Below, piece by piece: positions 13,761-21,781 of a DNA stretch of 51,921 nucleotides. Position 1 is the first letter of the stretch. Every line of letters starts with the position of its first letter. A model generated the notes under the pieces. The model searched no databases and had not been told where the DNA came from. It was given only the letters and a program-made list of their open reading frames with translations. Source of the DNA: Clostridia bacterium (GTDB taxonomy: Bacteria > Bacillota > Clostridia > Christensenellales > CAG-138); contig JAEDIC010000014.1 in the NCBI GenBank assembly GCA_016292635.1, positions 1 to 51,921 of the forward strand. Reading direction: 5' to 3'. The position numbers were made by a program, and so were the translations under genes.

Positions 13761-14276
13761 ATGAGAGAAGCTGCAATTCCCGCCATTAAAAAGCTCGACG
13801 AGCTGGGCATTAAATACTACTACTATGAGCACCCAATGGCAAAGACCATGGAAGACTGCGAAGGCATCGGCGCCGATGTTGGGGCAAAGCACTTTAAGAA
13901 TATCTATGCCTGCGACAGAAGCGAAACCGACTTTTACATCATAATCATCCGCGCGGATAAGAAATTCCGCACCTCCGAGGTGAGCAAAAAGCTGGGCGTG
14001 TCCCGCCTGAGCTTCTGCACCGACGAAATGCTGGAGGAAAACCTTGGCGTTATCTCCGGCGCGGTCACTCCCCTTGCCCTTATGAACGACAAGGAGCATA
14101 AGACTTTGCTGGTTGTGGATAAGGACATTCTTCGTGATGAGATGGTGTGCTGCCATCCCCTCACCAGCGATGCCACCGTTGCCATGCATCGCTATGACCT
14201 CATCCGCTTTGTTCGTGATTGCGGCAATGAAATCAAGTTCCTTGACATCGGCGAGGCGGCTGAGGACGAGGAGTAA
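13761..14276 (+). CDS. Free-standing prolyl-tRNA editing protein (YbaK/ProX family)
   Basis: A 171-residue protein of the YbaK/ProX/PrdX superfamily, which hydrolyses alanine or cysteine mischarged on prolyl-tRNA. Visible landmarks are the N-terminal helix IPAIKKLDELGIKYYYYEHP, the conserved lysine region GADVGAKHFKNIYACDR (about 36-52), LSFCTDEMLEENLGVISGAVTPLAL, and the end HPLTSDATVAMHRYDLIRFV, which is diagnostic of the PrdX-like branch. Its length fits the family. GAAAGGAG precedes the ATG. It is monocistronic, with two terminators behind it. Confidence 0.9.
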   Translation: MREAAIPAIKKLDELGIKYYYYEHPMAKTMEDCEGIGADVGAKHFKNIYACDRSETDFYIIIIRADKKFRTSEVSKKLGVSRLSFCTDEMLEENLGVISGAVTPLALMNDKEHKTLLVVDKDILRDEMVCCHPLTSDATVAMHRYDLIRFVRDCGNEIKFLDIGEAAEDEE

Positions 14277-14294
14277 ACTTAAAATAAGATAAAC

Positions 14295-14328
14295 AGGACG
14301 GAGAGGAAGCTTTTCGTCCTTTTATTTT
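14295..14328 (+). terminator. Terminator of the prolyl-tRNA editing gene
   Basis: A 6-bp AGGACG/CGTCCT stem with a purine/pyrimidine-rich loop that extends it partly (GAGAGGAAGCTTTT), followed by TTTATTTT. Confidence 0.75.
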
Positions 14329-14349
14329 GGCGCTTATCCCACACCACGC

Positions 14350-14378
14350 AAAAAGCCGCTTCCGTAGAGCGGCTTTTT
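14350..14378. terminator. Bidirectional terminator between convergent genes
   Basis: An 11-bp stem AAAAAGCCGCT/AGCGGCTTTTT with a seven-base loop. It has T-runs on both strands and serves the editing gene and the yybS-dnaB operon. Confidence 0.9.
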
Positions 14379-14445
14379 GAAAAATAAACTAAGGCGGCTT
14401 ATTTAATACTCAAACCAAGCCCTGGTTTTCCTCTCTCTCCTTTTG

Positions 14446-14492
14446 CTTCTTTTTCTTCTTTCTTTACCCATGAAAAGAAAGAGAAAAAGAAG
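14446..14492. repeat. Pyrimidine/purine inverted repeat
   Basis: A 20-base pyrimidine arm (14446-14465) is followed by ACCCATG and a 20-base purine arm (14473-14492). The arms are complementary apart from a one-base shift. A purine tract of near-identical sequence after a similar TTCTTCTTT lead occurs at 26406-26442, suggesting a dispersed element. Confidence 0.6.
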
Positions 14493-14505
14493 AACAAAAT
14501 ACCCC

Positions 14506-15846
14506 TTAAAACTCCTCCCTGCCGGAGTTATCCATATCCGCAAACCTGGCGGTTTCGCCCAGCCAGGCCAGCTTTACCGTGGCGGTGGGGCCATTACGGT
14601 GCTTGGCAACGATGACCTCGGTGGTGTTGTCGTCGCTCTGATCGTATACGGCGGGGCGATACAGCAGCATGATAACGTCCGCATCCTGCTCAATGGCGCC
14701 TGATTCACGAAGGTCCGCCATAACGGGGCGATGGTCGGAGCGCTGCTCGGGTCCCCGGGAAAGCTGGCTCAGCAGCACCACGGGCACGTTGAGCTCCCGG
14801 GCCATTATCTTGAGCTTGCGTGTGGTTTCTGATATTTCCAGCACACGGTTGTCGTATTTGCCGGAAGTCTGCATGAGCTGGAGGTAGTCTATAACTATCA
14901 TGTCCAGTCCGTTGCGTGATTTCAGCCGACGGCATTTGCTGCGTATTTCCGCAACGCCGCAGCCGGGGGAATCGTCAATGTATATATCCGCCTTGGAGAG
15001 GGGGTCCAAGGAGGTGGCGATTTTTACCAGATCCATGTCGGATATGGCGCCGGTGCGTACGGACTGCATATTCACCCCGCTGTCAGAGCAGAGCATACGC
15101 TGAACCAGCTGCTCACGGCTCATTTCCAGGCTGAAAAGGCATACGGTCTTTTTGCCCTTGATTGCGGCGTTCTGGGCAAGATTCAGGGCAAAGGCGGTCT
15201 TACCCATGGAGGGGCGGCCTGCAATGATAACAAGGTCGCTGGGCTGAAGGCCGGAGGTAAGGTCGTCCAGATCCTTAAAGCCGGTGGTGACGCCTGTGAG
15301 GGCGCCGTTCAGCTTCATAAGCTCGCCCACCCGATTATAGCAGGCCATGAGGGTCTCCCGGATATGCACCATGGTATCCGATGTCTTTTTCATGGATATG
15401 TTGAATATGGCCCGCTCGGCATCATCCAGTATCTGCTCAAGGGATTTTTCCCCGGAGAAGGCATCGGCGGCGATGGCGGAGCTTGCCTGGATGAGCTGGC
15501 GCATTACGCTGCGCTCCTCAACTATGCGGATATAGTGGGCGGCGTTTGCAGCGCTGGGCACGAAGAGGGAAAGCTCGGTGATGTACATAACGCCCCCTGC
15601 GGCGGCAAGCTTGCCCGCCCTGTCCAAGGCGTCTATTACGGTAACGCTGTCCACTGCCTCGCCCCGCTCGTAAAGGGAGCGGATGGCGTCGAATATATCC
15701 TGATGACGGGCAAGGTAAAAGTCCTCGCCCCGGAGGGTCTCCATGGCCTGCTCCACGGCGGGGCGGGACAGCAGCATGCTGCCCAATATTGATTTTTCCG
15801 CCTCAAGGCTGTGGGGAGGCGTGTTGAGGGTGCGGACTTCTTCCAT
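14506..15846 (-). CDS. dnaB: Replicative DNA helicase
   Basis: The 446-residue hexameric helicase of the replication fork. It has the N-terminal domain (LNTPPHSLEAEKSILGSML), the linker and the RecA-like C-terminal domain: Walker A GRPSMGKTAF (about 215-224), Walker B MIVIDYLQLM, LSQLSRGPEQRSDHRPVMADLRESGAIEQDADVIMLLYR, and the arginine-finger region. No intein is present. It is last in the yybS-gdpP-rplI-dnaB operon, the same order as B. subtilis (where it is called dnaC). An AAAGGT site precedes the ATG. Confidence 0.97.
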   Translation of the reverse strand: MEEVRTLNTPPHSLEAEKSILGSMLLSRPAVEQAMETLRGEDFYLARHQDIFDAIRSLYERGEAVDSVTVIDALDRAGKLAAAGGVMYITELSLFVPSAANAAHYIRIVEERSVMRQLIQASSAIAADAFSGEKSLEQILDDAERAIFNISMKKTSDTMVHIRETLMACYNRVGELMKLNGALTGVTTGFKDLDDLTSGLQPSDLVIIAGRPSMGKTAFALNLAQNAAIKGKKTVCLFSLEMSREQLVQRMLCSDSGVNMQSVRTGAISDMDLVKIATSLDPLSKADIYIDDSPGCGVAEIRSKCRRLKSRNGLDMIVIDYLQLMQTSGKYDNRVLEISETTRKLKIMARELNVPVVLLSQLSRGPEQRSDHRPVMADLRESGAIEQDADVIMLLYRPAVYDQSDDNTTEVIVAKHRNGPTATVKLAWLGETARFADMDNSGREEF

Positions 15847-15875
15847 TGCGGATACCTTTCAGAATAGTGTGCGTG

Positions 15876-16328
15876 TTATTTGCTCTCCAGAGGCAGAACC
15901 TCTATCTTGAAGCAGGTGTCGGTCTGCTCATACAGATGGGCGGATATCTCGGTTATTCCAAGGGACTTGATGGGCTCATCCAGACGGATGCGCTTCTTGT
16001 CCACTTCGATGTTATACTGTTCCTTCAGCGCCTCGGCGATTTCCGCGGCACCTATGGAACCGAACAGCTTGCCGCTGCCGGCCTTGGCGTATACCTTAAC
16101 GGTAAGGCCCTTCATCTCGTCGGCGAGGGCTCTTGCGTTTTGGCGGGCCACTTCCTTGCGGTGGGCGTCGGCGCTCTTTTTAAGGTTTGCGGCGTGGATG
16201 TTGTTGGCGTCCGCTGCAACGGCCAGGCCCTGGGGAATGAGGTAGTTGCGGGCGTATCCGTCGCTGGTGTTGATTATTTCCCCAGCCTTGCCTTTGCCCT
16301 TAACGTCTTTGGTAAGTAAAACTTTCAT
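15876..16328 (-). CDS. rplI: 50S ribosomal protein L9 (bL9)
   Basis: A 150-residue L9 with the N-terminal RNA-binding domain MKVLLTKDVKGKGKAGEIINTSDGYARNYLIP, a long connecting helix rich in Lys and Ala, and a C-terminal domain containing GSGKLFGSIGAAEIAEAL. It bridges the L1 stalk base and influences reading-frame maintenance. The ATG overlaps the gdpP stop codon (ATGA), and its AAAGGAGG site lies inside gdpP, so translation is coupled. Confidence 0.97.
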   Translation of the reverse strand: MKVLLTKDVKGKGKAGEIINTSDGYARNYLIPQGLAVAADANNIHAANLKKSADAHRKEVARQNARALADEMKGLTVKVYAKAGSGKLFGSIGAAEIAEALKEQYNIEVDKKRIRLDEPIKSLGITEISAHLYEQTDTCFKIEVLPLESK

Positions 16329-18277
16329 TGTTCGTTTGCCTCCTTTAGGTAGGTGTTTATACTGTTGGTCAGCCTGTTTATGGCTTGATCCATGTTAACT
16401 TCGTGAAGCTGAGCCCCGGCGATGGATTGATGTCCGCCGCCGCCCAGCTTTTCCAGTATCAGCTGCACGCTGATCTCGCCTATGCTTCTGCCGCTGATGT
16501 ATATTACATCGCCCTGCTCCGCCAGCACAAAGGCGGCTTCGATCCCCTTTATGGAAACCAGCTCATCCGCAGCCTGGGCGGCGATGAGGGTGCAGTTTTC
16601 CATTGTGGAGGGACAGGTGGATATGGCGATGCCGCGCTCCATGGTTATTGCGGCTTCCACTACCTTTGCCCTGTCACGATAGGTTTGCATATCGTCCTGG
16701 AACATGAGCTTTACCGTGGCGCTGTCTGCGCCGTTGCGGCGGAGATAGCTTGCGGCCTCAAAGGTACGGGCGCCGGTATTGGAGGAGAAGTGCTTTGTGT
16801 CCATGGTGATACCTGCAAGCAGCGCGCCGCATTCAAATGATGTGGGGCGAATGGAATCGTCAAAGTACTGTATAACTTCCGTCATCATTTCGCAGGTGGA
16901 GGATGAGCCCGCCTCAAGGAAGTTCAGCGTGGGATTCTGAATGGAATCCACAGCCCTGCGGTGATGGTCCACAACTACCACCTTGCTGGCCATATCCAGC
17001 AGAGAGGGGGCCAGCATGGAGGATACCCTTTGAGTATCCACCACCATGAGTATGGAAGACGGACGCATCATGGCGGCGGCCTGGTCGGGGGTGCGGAAGC
17101 AGTCCCTGTACAGGGGATTTCCCCGCATGATTTCCACGGCGTTCTGTATGGCGGGATTGGATTCATCCAGCACAAAGTATGCCTGACGGTTTACGGTTTT
17201 TGCGCAGCGCATTATGCCCAGGGCCGCGCCCACGCAGTCCATATCCGGCATTGCGTGGCCCACTATGAACACATTGTCCGAAGCTCCCATAAGCTGGCGC
17301 AGCGCCTCGGCAAAAAGGCGGGCTTTTACCCGGGAATTGCGGGTGGTCACCTGGCGCTTGCCGCCAAAGAAGGAATAGTTGCTGCCCCGCTTTATAACGG
17401 CCTGGTCGCCGCCCCGGCCCAACGCAAGCTGCATGGCATTTCGGGCGGCCTCGTCTGAGGCGGATACCCTGTCCGCAACGCCTATGGATATGGAAAGGGT
17501 AACGGACTGGCCTGTGCCGGTGTCTATCTCCCGGACGGAATCCAGCAGGGAAAACCGCTGCTGCTCAAGGTCTGCGATGCGCTTTGCCTCAAAGACTATG
17601 AAAAACTTGCTGTTGTCATAGCGGCGGTATACCCCGTCTATGGAGGAGACAAAGTCGCTTATCTTGTCCTCAACATCAGAAAGCACCGTGTTTCGGTGAA
17701 ACTGCTTATGGGTCATCAGATCGTCGTAATTATCAACCTGAACAAGGCCTATTGTGGGCATCTGCTCCTCATACAGGCGGGAATAGTGCAGCGCCTCCGT
17801 CCTGTCCAGCCAGTATTGGAAGGTAAGCCGCTTTTCGCTCTTTATGCGCTGTATGGGCATGCTGATGAGCTGGAATGAGCGGCCGTTGTAGTCTATTGAC
17901 TGGGCCTGATTTGGAAAGCGGGGGTCCATGCTGGGTATAAGGCGGCATATATCATTGCCGGAGTAAAGCTGAGCAAATGCATTGTTTGTCCATACTATGC
18001 GCCCATCACCATCAAAGAGCAGGCAGGGAATGGCGATATTGGTTATAACATTGCCGGCGGTGGTGTCGTTTTCACGGAATATGTCGTTCATGGCGGCGCT
18101 TACCGCCCGCTTGTATGAGGCGGTGGAAATGAGCCCGGCAATAAACGAGATAATACAGACGGCGGTGATAAAGGTGACTATCCATGAGGGCTCAAATTCC
18201 TGAAAGGCCAGCAGAATGCAGGCCAACAAAGCCCCTATAAACAGCGGCACAAAAGCCAAATGCGGTTTTCTGTCCAT
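16325..18277 (-). CDS. gdpP: Cyclic-di-AMP phosphodiesterase GdpP
   Basis: A 650-residue membrane enzyme that cleaves c-di-AMP to pApA. Two N-terminal membrane segments (about 7-25 and 31-50) are followed by a PAS-like domain (about 75-150), a degenerate GGDEF domain (about 170-300; it lacks a GGDEF signature) and a DHH/DHHA1 phosphodiesterase. Metal ligands are visible in GHAMPDMD (340-347), VVDT (412-415), DHH (437-439) and MDT (492-494), and GGGGHQ (612-617) marks DHHA1. The ATG follows GGAGGAG. Its place between yybS and rplI matches B. subtilis yybT. All catalytic motifs are intact. Confidence 0.96.
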   Translation of the reverse strand: MDRKPHLAFVPLFIGALLACILLAFQEFEPSWIVTFITAVCIISFIAGLISTASYKRAVSAAMNDIFRENDTTAGNVITNIAIPCLLFDGDGRIVWTNNAFAQLYSGNDICRLIPSMDPRFPNQAQSIDYNGRSFQLISMPIQRIKSEKRLTFQYWLDRTEALHYSRLYEEQMPTIGLVQVDNYDDLMTHKQFHRNTVLSDVEDKISDFVSSIDGVYRRYDNSKFFIVFEAKRIADLEQQRFSLLDSVREIDTGTGQSVTLSISIGVADRVSASDEAARNAMQLALGRGGDQAVIKRGSNYSFFGGKRQVTTRNSRVKARLFAEALRQLMGASDNVFIVGHAMPDMDCVGAALGIMRCAKTVNRQAYFVLDESNPAIQNAVEIMRGNPLYRDCFRTPDQAAAMMRPSSILMVVDTQRVSSMLAPSLLDMASKVVVVDHHRRAVDSIQNPTLNFLEAGSSSTCEMMTEVIQYFDDSIRPTSFECGALLAGITMDTKHFSSNTGARTFEAASYLRRNGADSATVKLMFQDDMQTYRDRAKVVEAAITMERGIAISTCPSTMENCTLIAAQAADELVSIKGIEAAFVLAEQGDVIYISGRSIGEISVQLILEKLGGGGHQSIAGAQLHEVNMDQAINRLTNSINTYLKEANEQ

Positions 18278-18304
18278 AATTGCTCCTCCATAGGCGAGGA
18301 TTTT

Positions 18305-19246
18305 TTATTTTATCTGCGCGCGGCGCATACCAAAAAGCCTGTCTGCCACGCCCATCATGCATAGGCCGTATATGCTGTATGGAAGCAATACTACCATCAC
18401 CACGGCGCTTGCGATAAGAATGCCCCGGCCTTTCCTTCTGTTTTTTATGGAAAAAACAAGGAAGCACAATCCCATAAGGGCATATGGCCCCGCAACTATG
18501 CAGCTCAGCGCCATCATTATGGCGGAGGCGTTGCGTATATTGGAAAAGGATATTATCAATGCGCCTATCACCAGCACCAGCGCCCCCCTGTAAAAGGAAC
18601 GGGAAAGCTGCCAGCGGCAAAAGGACGCCATGGGCTTTGCGGGGGTTTTGAACTTTTTGCAGAGCTTATTTGCAAAAAATACGCTGAGCAGGCCGGATAT
18701 CATGGAGGTTGCCACTATGCTGAGCACCGCTATATCCGGGGCGCTGTATTTTAACAGGGCGGTCACATATTCCAGCTGCTCCAGCCCCACCTGATCGAGG
18801 CCAAGCTCTGCGGCGCTTTGAACCAGCACAGAAGCGAAATCCGCCGCGTATTCCGAATAGTATACGAAGGGATCGCCAAGCTCTATGAGGGGAATAAGGC
18901 AGGAACCGCCGTATTGGCACAGGGCTGCGGCGAAGGCGCAGTATGCGGCGGCCGCGCGGTAGGCTCCCCGTTTTTTGAATATTACGGCGATTATGATGCT
19001 TTCGCATACCAGCATGGCGGTGTAGCCTATGCAGGAGGCCAGCCCCATGGAAGAGGATTGCGCCATTATTATGCCGGAGGAGGCGGCAAGGGCTATGCCC
19101 AGCGCCCTGTAGCCGAAGGCGACGCCTATATAGCCGGTCACGGCGGGAAGTATCATCAAAAGCATAGGAACAAAGCCCGCGGCCACGCCTGATATAAGGC
19201 CGGCAGCGGCGGAGATGATCCCTTGCTTTAATGTTAGCTTGCTCAA
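18305..19246 (-). CDS. yybS: YybS/DUF2232 family membrane protein
   Basis: A 313-residue protein with about eight hydrophobic segments. The opening (LKQGIISAAAGLISGVAAGFVPMLLMILP) and the genomic place just before gdpP identify it as YybS (DUF2232), a conserved Firmicutes membrane protein without an established function. A substrate-binding subunit role has been proposed for related small-molecule transporters, and that is not testable here. The start codon is TTG at 19244-19246, nine bases after GGAGG. It is the first gene of the yybS-gdpP-rplI-dnaB operon. Confidence 0.85.
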   Translation of the reverse strand: MSKLTLKQGIISAAAGLISGVAAGFVPMLLMILPAVTGYIGVAFGYRALGIALAASSGIIMAQSSSMGLASCIGYTAMLVCESIIIAVIFKKRGAYRAAAAYCAFAAALCQYGGSCLIPLIELGDPFVYYSEYAADFASVLVQSAAELGLDQVGLEQLEYVTALLKYSAPDIAVLSIVATSMISGLLSVFFANKLCKKFKTPAKPMASFCRWQLSRSFYRGALVLVIGALIISFSNIRNASAIMMALSCIVAGPYALMGLCFLVFSIKNRRKGRGILIASAVVMVVLLPYSIYGLCMMGVADRLFGMRRAQIK

Positions 19247-19330
19247 GTAAAAGTGCCTCCTTGGCGGCTTTGTATTCCTATAGATATTTTATTATACAAC
19301 CAATTTAGATTTTTAACAATCAACAATAAT

Positions 19331-19354
19331 AAAACCCCCGACTGATATCGGGGG
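19331..19354 (-). terminator. Terminator of the serpin gene
   Basis: On the minus strand a 7-bp stem CCCCCGA/TCGGGGG with a six-base loop is followed by TTTTATTATT. It separates serpin from the yybS operon. Confidence 0.88.
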
Positions 19355-19378
19355 CATAATGAAAGAGGAAATATGCCG

Positions 19379-20614
19379 TTATGCGGGCATATCGTATGCG
19401 CCCAGGAACAGGGGCAGGCCCGTTTGTGTATCCACCACACCATAAAGGAAAGGACGGTTAAAAAGCAACTCTATGGGCTCTATCATGGCGGCTCCTTCCG
19501 CAGCTGCTATTTCGGTAACGGCGGCGGCCTCTGTGCCTTCCTCATCCACACGAATGCGTACCTTCTGGAATACGGTGGAAAGATACAGTTCGCCGTTTGG
19601 TCCGCTGCCCATGGGCGTAAAGTTTGCGTTGTCCGGGTCAAAAGCTGTTTCAAGGCCCATGGCGGCAAGGTCATTGGTCATAAGCCGCTCGTACGCAATG
19701 TCAAACTTGGGCAGGCGGATATACAGCAGCTCGTCACGGGCTGCGGATATGGCCTCCTGCATACTTTCTGCGGTAAGGGAGGCGGTCAGGTCGGCAACAC
19801 CCCCATCCGGCAGCAGAGCAAGGAAGGCAAGCCTGCCGTCTTTATAGGGCAGCAGCACGCCCTCCGCGCCCTCCATGCTTACCAAGCTCAGGTTTTTCGT
19901 CATGTTCATAAAGTCCGTTGTGCGTTCTTCGCCGTCAGCAGCGGTGAATGTGCCCTCATGGGTGGCGTAAAACTCAAAGGGCCACTGCCATTCCGCATCC
20001 ATATACAGGGCGTTCAGCAGCACCAGCATGGTGTCGTCGGGGTAAGGCTCTACCCTAAGCATTGGTATAAGGCCGCTGGTCTTTTTATTTACCCAGCCAT
20101 TTATGTCCTTCATGGTATCTCCGGAGGACAGGTCACCCTGATATACCTCCGCCTCCATGTTGGTCACTATGGCTTTAAGGTAGTCCTCGTTAATATTGGC
20201 GGATTCGTCAGACCATGCGGAGCAGGCGATGGAAAGCTCCGTGCCGCCATCCAGCTTTTTATACATTTGCTCCGCGGTGCGGCAGATAAGATTTGCGTAA
20301 TATGTATCAGCGCCCATTACCTCCTCAAAGGCGGTAAGGGTATCTCCATCTGCCCCGTTCATGGCCATGGTAAGGCATATGTATGCGGAAAGGGGGGATA
20401 TTACGGCGTTCTGATCCCCGTTGGCCATAGCGCTGTTCAATAGCCTTATGCCCAGATTTCCTACGGGAGCAAAGTCGCCGGCAGCCTCTGCGGTAATATC
20501 CATAGGCTGTATGTTAGCGGTAAGGTTCGAGGCGGATACGGAGGTAGAGGGAGAGCAGGCGGTCAGCGTGGCTAAAACCAGCAGCAGCGCCGCAGCTTGC
20601 GTTAGGCGTTTCAT
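19379..20614 (-). CDS. Lipoprotein serpin (serine protease inhibitor)
   Basis: A 411-residue serpin with a lipoprotein signal peptide (MKRLTQAAALLLVLATLTAC, lipobox Cys20), so it should sit on the outer face of the membrane. Serpin landmarks: NAVISPLSAYICLTMAMNGADGDT near the N-terminus, SDESANINEDYLKAI, MNMTKNLSLV, the hinge DEEGTEAAAVTEIAAAEG, and the C-terminal FNRPFLYGVVDTQTGLPLFLGA. The hinge has small residues, as needed for an inhibitory serpin. The scissile bond probably lies in the Glu-Gly-Ala-Ala-Met-Ile stretch, which suggests an elastase- or chymotrypsin-like target. The loop is about three residues longer than in alpha-1-antitrypsin. Bacterial serpins of gut bifidobacteria block neutrophil elastase. 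Confidence 0.95.
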   Translation of the reverse strand: MKRLTQAAALLLVLATLTACSPSTSVSASNLTANIQPMDITAEAAGDFAPVGNLGIRLLNSAMANGDQNAVISPLSAYICLTMAMNGADGDTLTAFEEVMGADTYYANLICRTAEQMYKKLDGGTELSIACSAWSDESANINEDYLKAIVTNMEAEVYQGDLSSGDTMKDINGWVNKKTSGLIPMLRVEPYPDDTMLVLLNALYMDAEWQWPFEFYATHEGTFTAADGEERTTDFMNMTKNLSLVSMEGAEGVLLPYKDGRLAFLALLPDGGVADLTASLTAESMQEAISAARDELLYIRLPKFDIAYERLMTNDLAAMGLETAFDPDNANFTPMGSGPNGELYLSTVFQKVRIRVDEEGTEAAAVTEIAAAEGAAMIEPIELLFNRPFLYGVVDTQTGLPLFLGAYDMPA

Positions 20615-20710
20615 ATATGTTGCCTCCTTGAATTACTGTATTATATCATTATAACGCGATAGAGGAATAAAAGGTTGCAAATGGAAAAGCGTTAATATAT
20701 TTTTCACCTG

Positions 20711-20738
20711 TTCAAGCCATGGCTTGGGGTGGTACAAT
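20711..20738 (+). promoter_or_regulatory. Predicted hprA promoter with overlapping palindromic operator
   Basis: A perfect 14-bp palindrome, CAAGCCATGGCTTG (20713-20726), covers the -35 position of a promoter with TACAAT as -10 (20733-20738) and TTCAAG as -35, 16 bases apart. The overlap suggests a repressor or activator site. No regulator gene is next to it. Confidence 0.5.
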
Positions 20739-20803
20739 AAAAATGGCAGAGGATGGATATATCCCGATTTTGCCGCAAAATGAGGAAAGGAACGGGTCTG
20801 CGT

Positions 20804-21760
20804 ATGAAGATAGTGGTGCTGGACGGATACACCGAAAACCCCGGCGATCTTACATGGGAGCAGCTGGAGGCATATGGAGAGCTTACGGTATATGACCGCA
20901 CTCCGGCGGATAAGGTTATTGAGCGCATAGGGGATGGGGAGATAGTGTATACCAACAAGACCCCCGTCACCCGAGCCGTAATGGAGGCCTGCCCCAATAT
21001 AAGATTTATAAGCGTGCTGGCAACGGGCTACAACATAGTGGACTGCGCCGCCGCAAAAGAGCGGGGCATTCCGGTCACCAATGTGCCCACATACGGCACC
21101 GCGTCCGTGGCCCAGTTTGCAATAGCTCTGCTTCTCGAGGTGTGTCATCATGTGGCCCATCACGACAGGGCGGTGCACGAGGGCCGCTGGGCAGGCAACC
21201 CGGACTGGTGCTTCTGGGACTATCCTCTCATTGAGCTTGCGGGAAAGACTCTGGGCATAATAGGCTTTGGACGCATAGGCCGCGCCACCGGGTGCATAGC
21301 AAAGGCCATGGGCATGAAAATACTGGCATACGACAGCGTACAAACAGACGAGGGAGCCCGGATAGGCGAATATGTGGAGCTGGATACCCTTTTGAGTGAA
21401 TCCGATGTTATCGCCCTGCATTGTCCCCTGTTCCCGGAGACGGAGGGCATTATAAACAGGCACACCATTGCCAAAATGAAGGACGGCGTAATAATAATAA
21501 ACAACAGCCGTGGCCCGCTGGTTGTGGAGCAGGACCTTGCGGACGCTCTGAACGGCGGCAAGGTATACGCCGCCGGGCTGGACGTGGTATCCACAGAGCC
21601 CATCAGAGAGGACAACCCCCTGCTGAAAGCCAAAAACTGCATAATAACCCCACATATAAGCTGGGCGCCAAAGGAGAGCCGCCGGCGCATAATGGACACG
21701 GCGGCGGAGAACCTGAGGGCGTTTTTGGAGGGAAACCCCATAAACGTGGTAAACAAATGA
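20804..21760 (+). CDS. hprA: Glycerate dehydrogenase / hydroxypyruvate reductase (D-2-hydroxyacid dehydrogenase family)
   Basis: A 318-residue NAD-dependent D-2-hydroxyacid dehydrogenase. The Rossmann loop is GIIGFGRIG, and the catalytic Arg, Glu and His appear in INNSRGPLV, STEP and TPHISWAP. The start MKIVVLDGYTENPGDLTWEQLE is the sequence typical of glycerate dehydrogenases, so I begin at the ATG at 20804 rather than at in-frame codons up to 51 bases earlier; GAGGAAAGG lies upstream at a slightly long distance. The next gene is a glycerate kinase, which supports hydroxypyruvate/D-glycerate as substrate. Confidence 0.88.
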   Translation: MKIVVLDGYTENPGDLTWEQLEAYGELTVYDRTPADKVIERIGDGEIVYTNKTPVTRAVMEACPNIRFISVLATGYNIVDCAAAKERGIPVTNVPTYGTASVAQFAIALLLEVCHHVAHHDRAVHEGRWAGNPDWCFWDYPLIELAGKTLGIIGFGRIGRATGCIAKAMGMKILAYDSVQTDEGARIGEYVELDTLLSESDVIALHCPLFPETEGIINRHTIAKMKDGVIIINNSRGPLVVEQDLADALNGGKVYAAGLDVVSTEPIREDNPLLKAKNCIITPHISWAPKESRRRIMDTAAENLRAFLEGNPINVVNK

Positions 21761-21781
21761 TTCTGAAAGGGAAATGACCAT

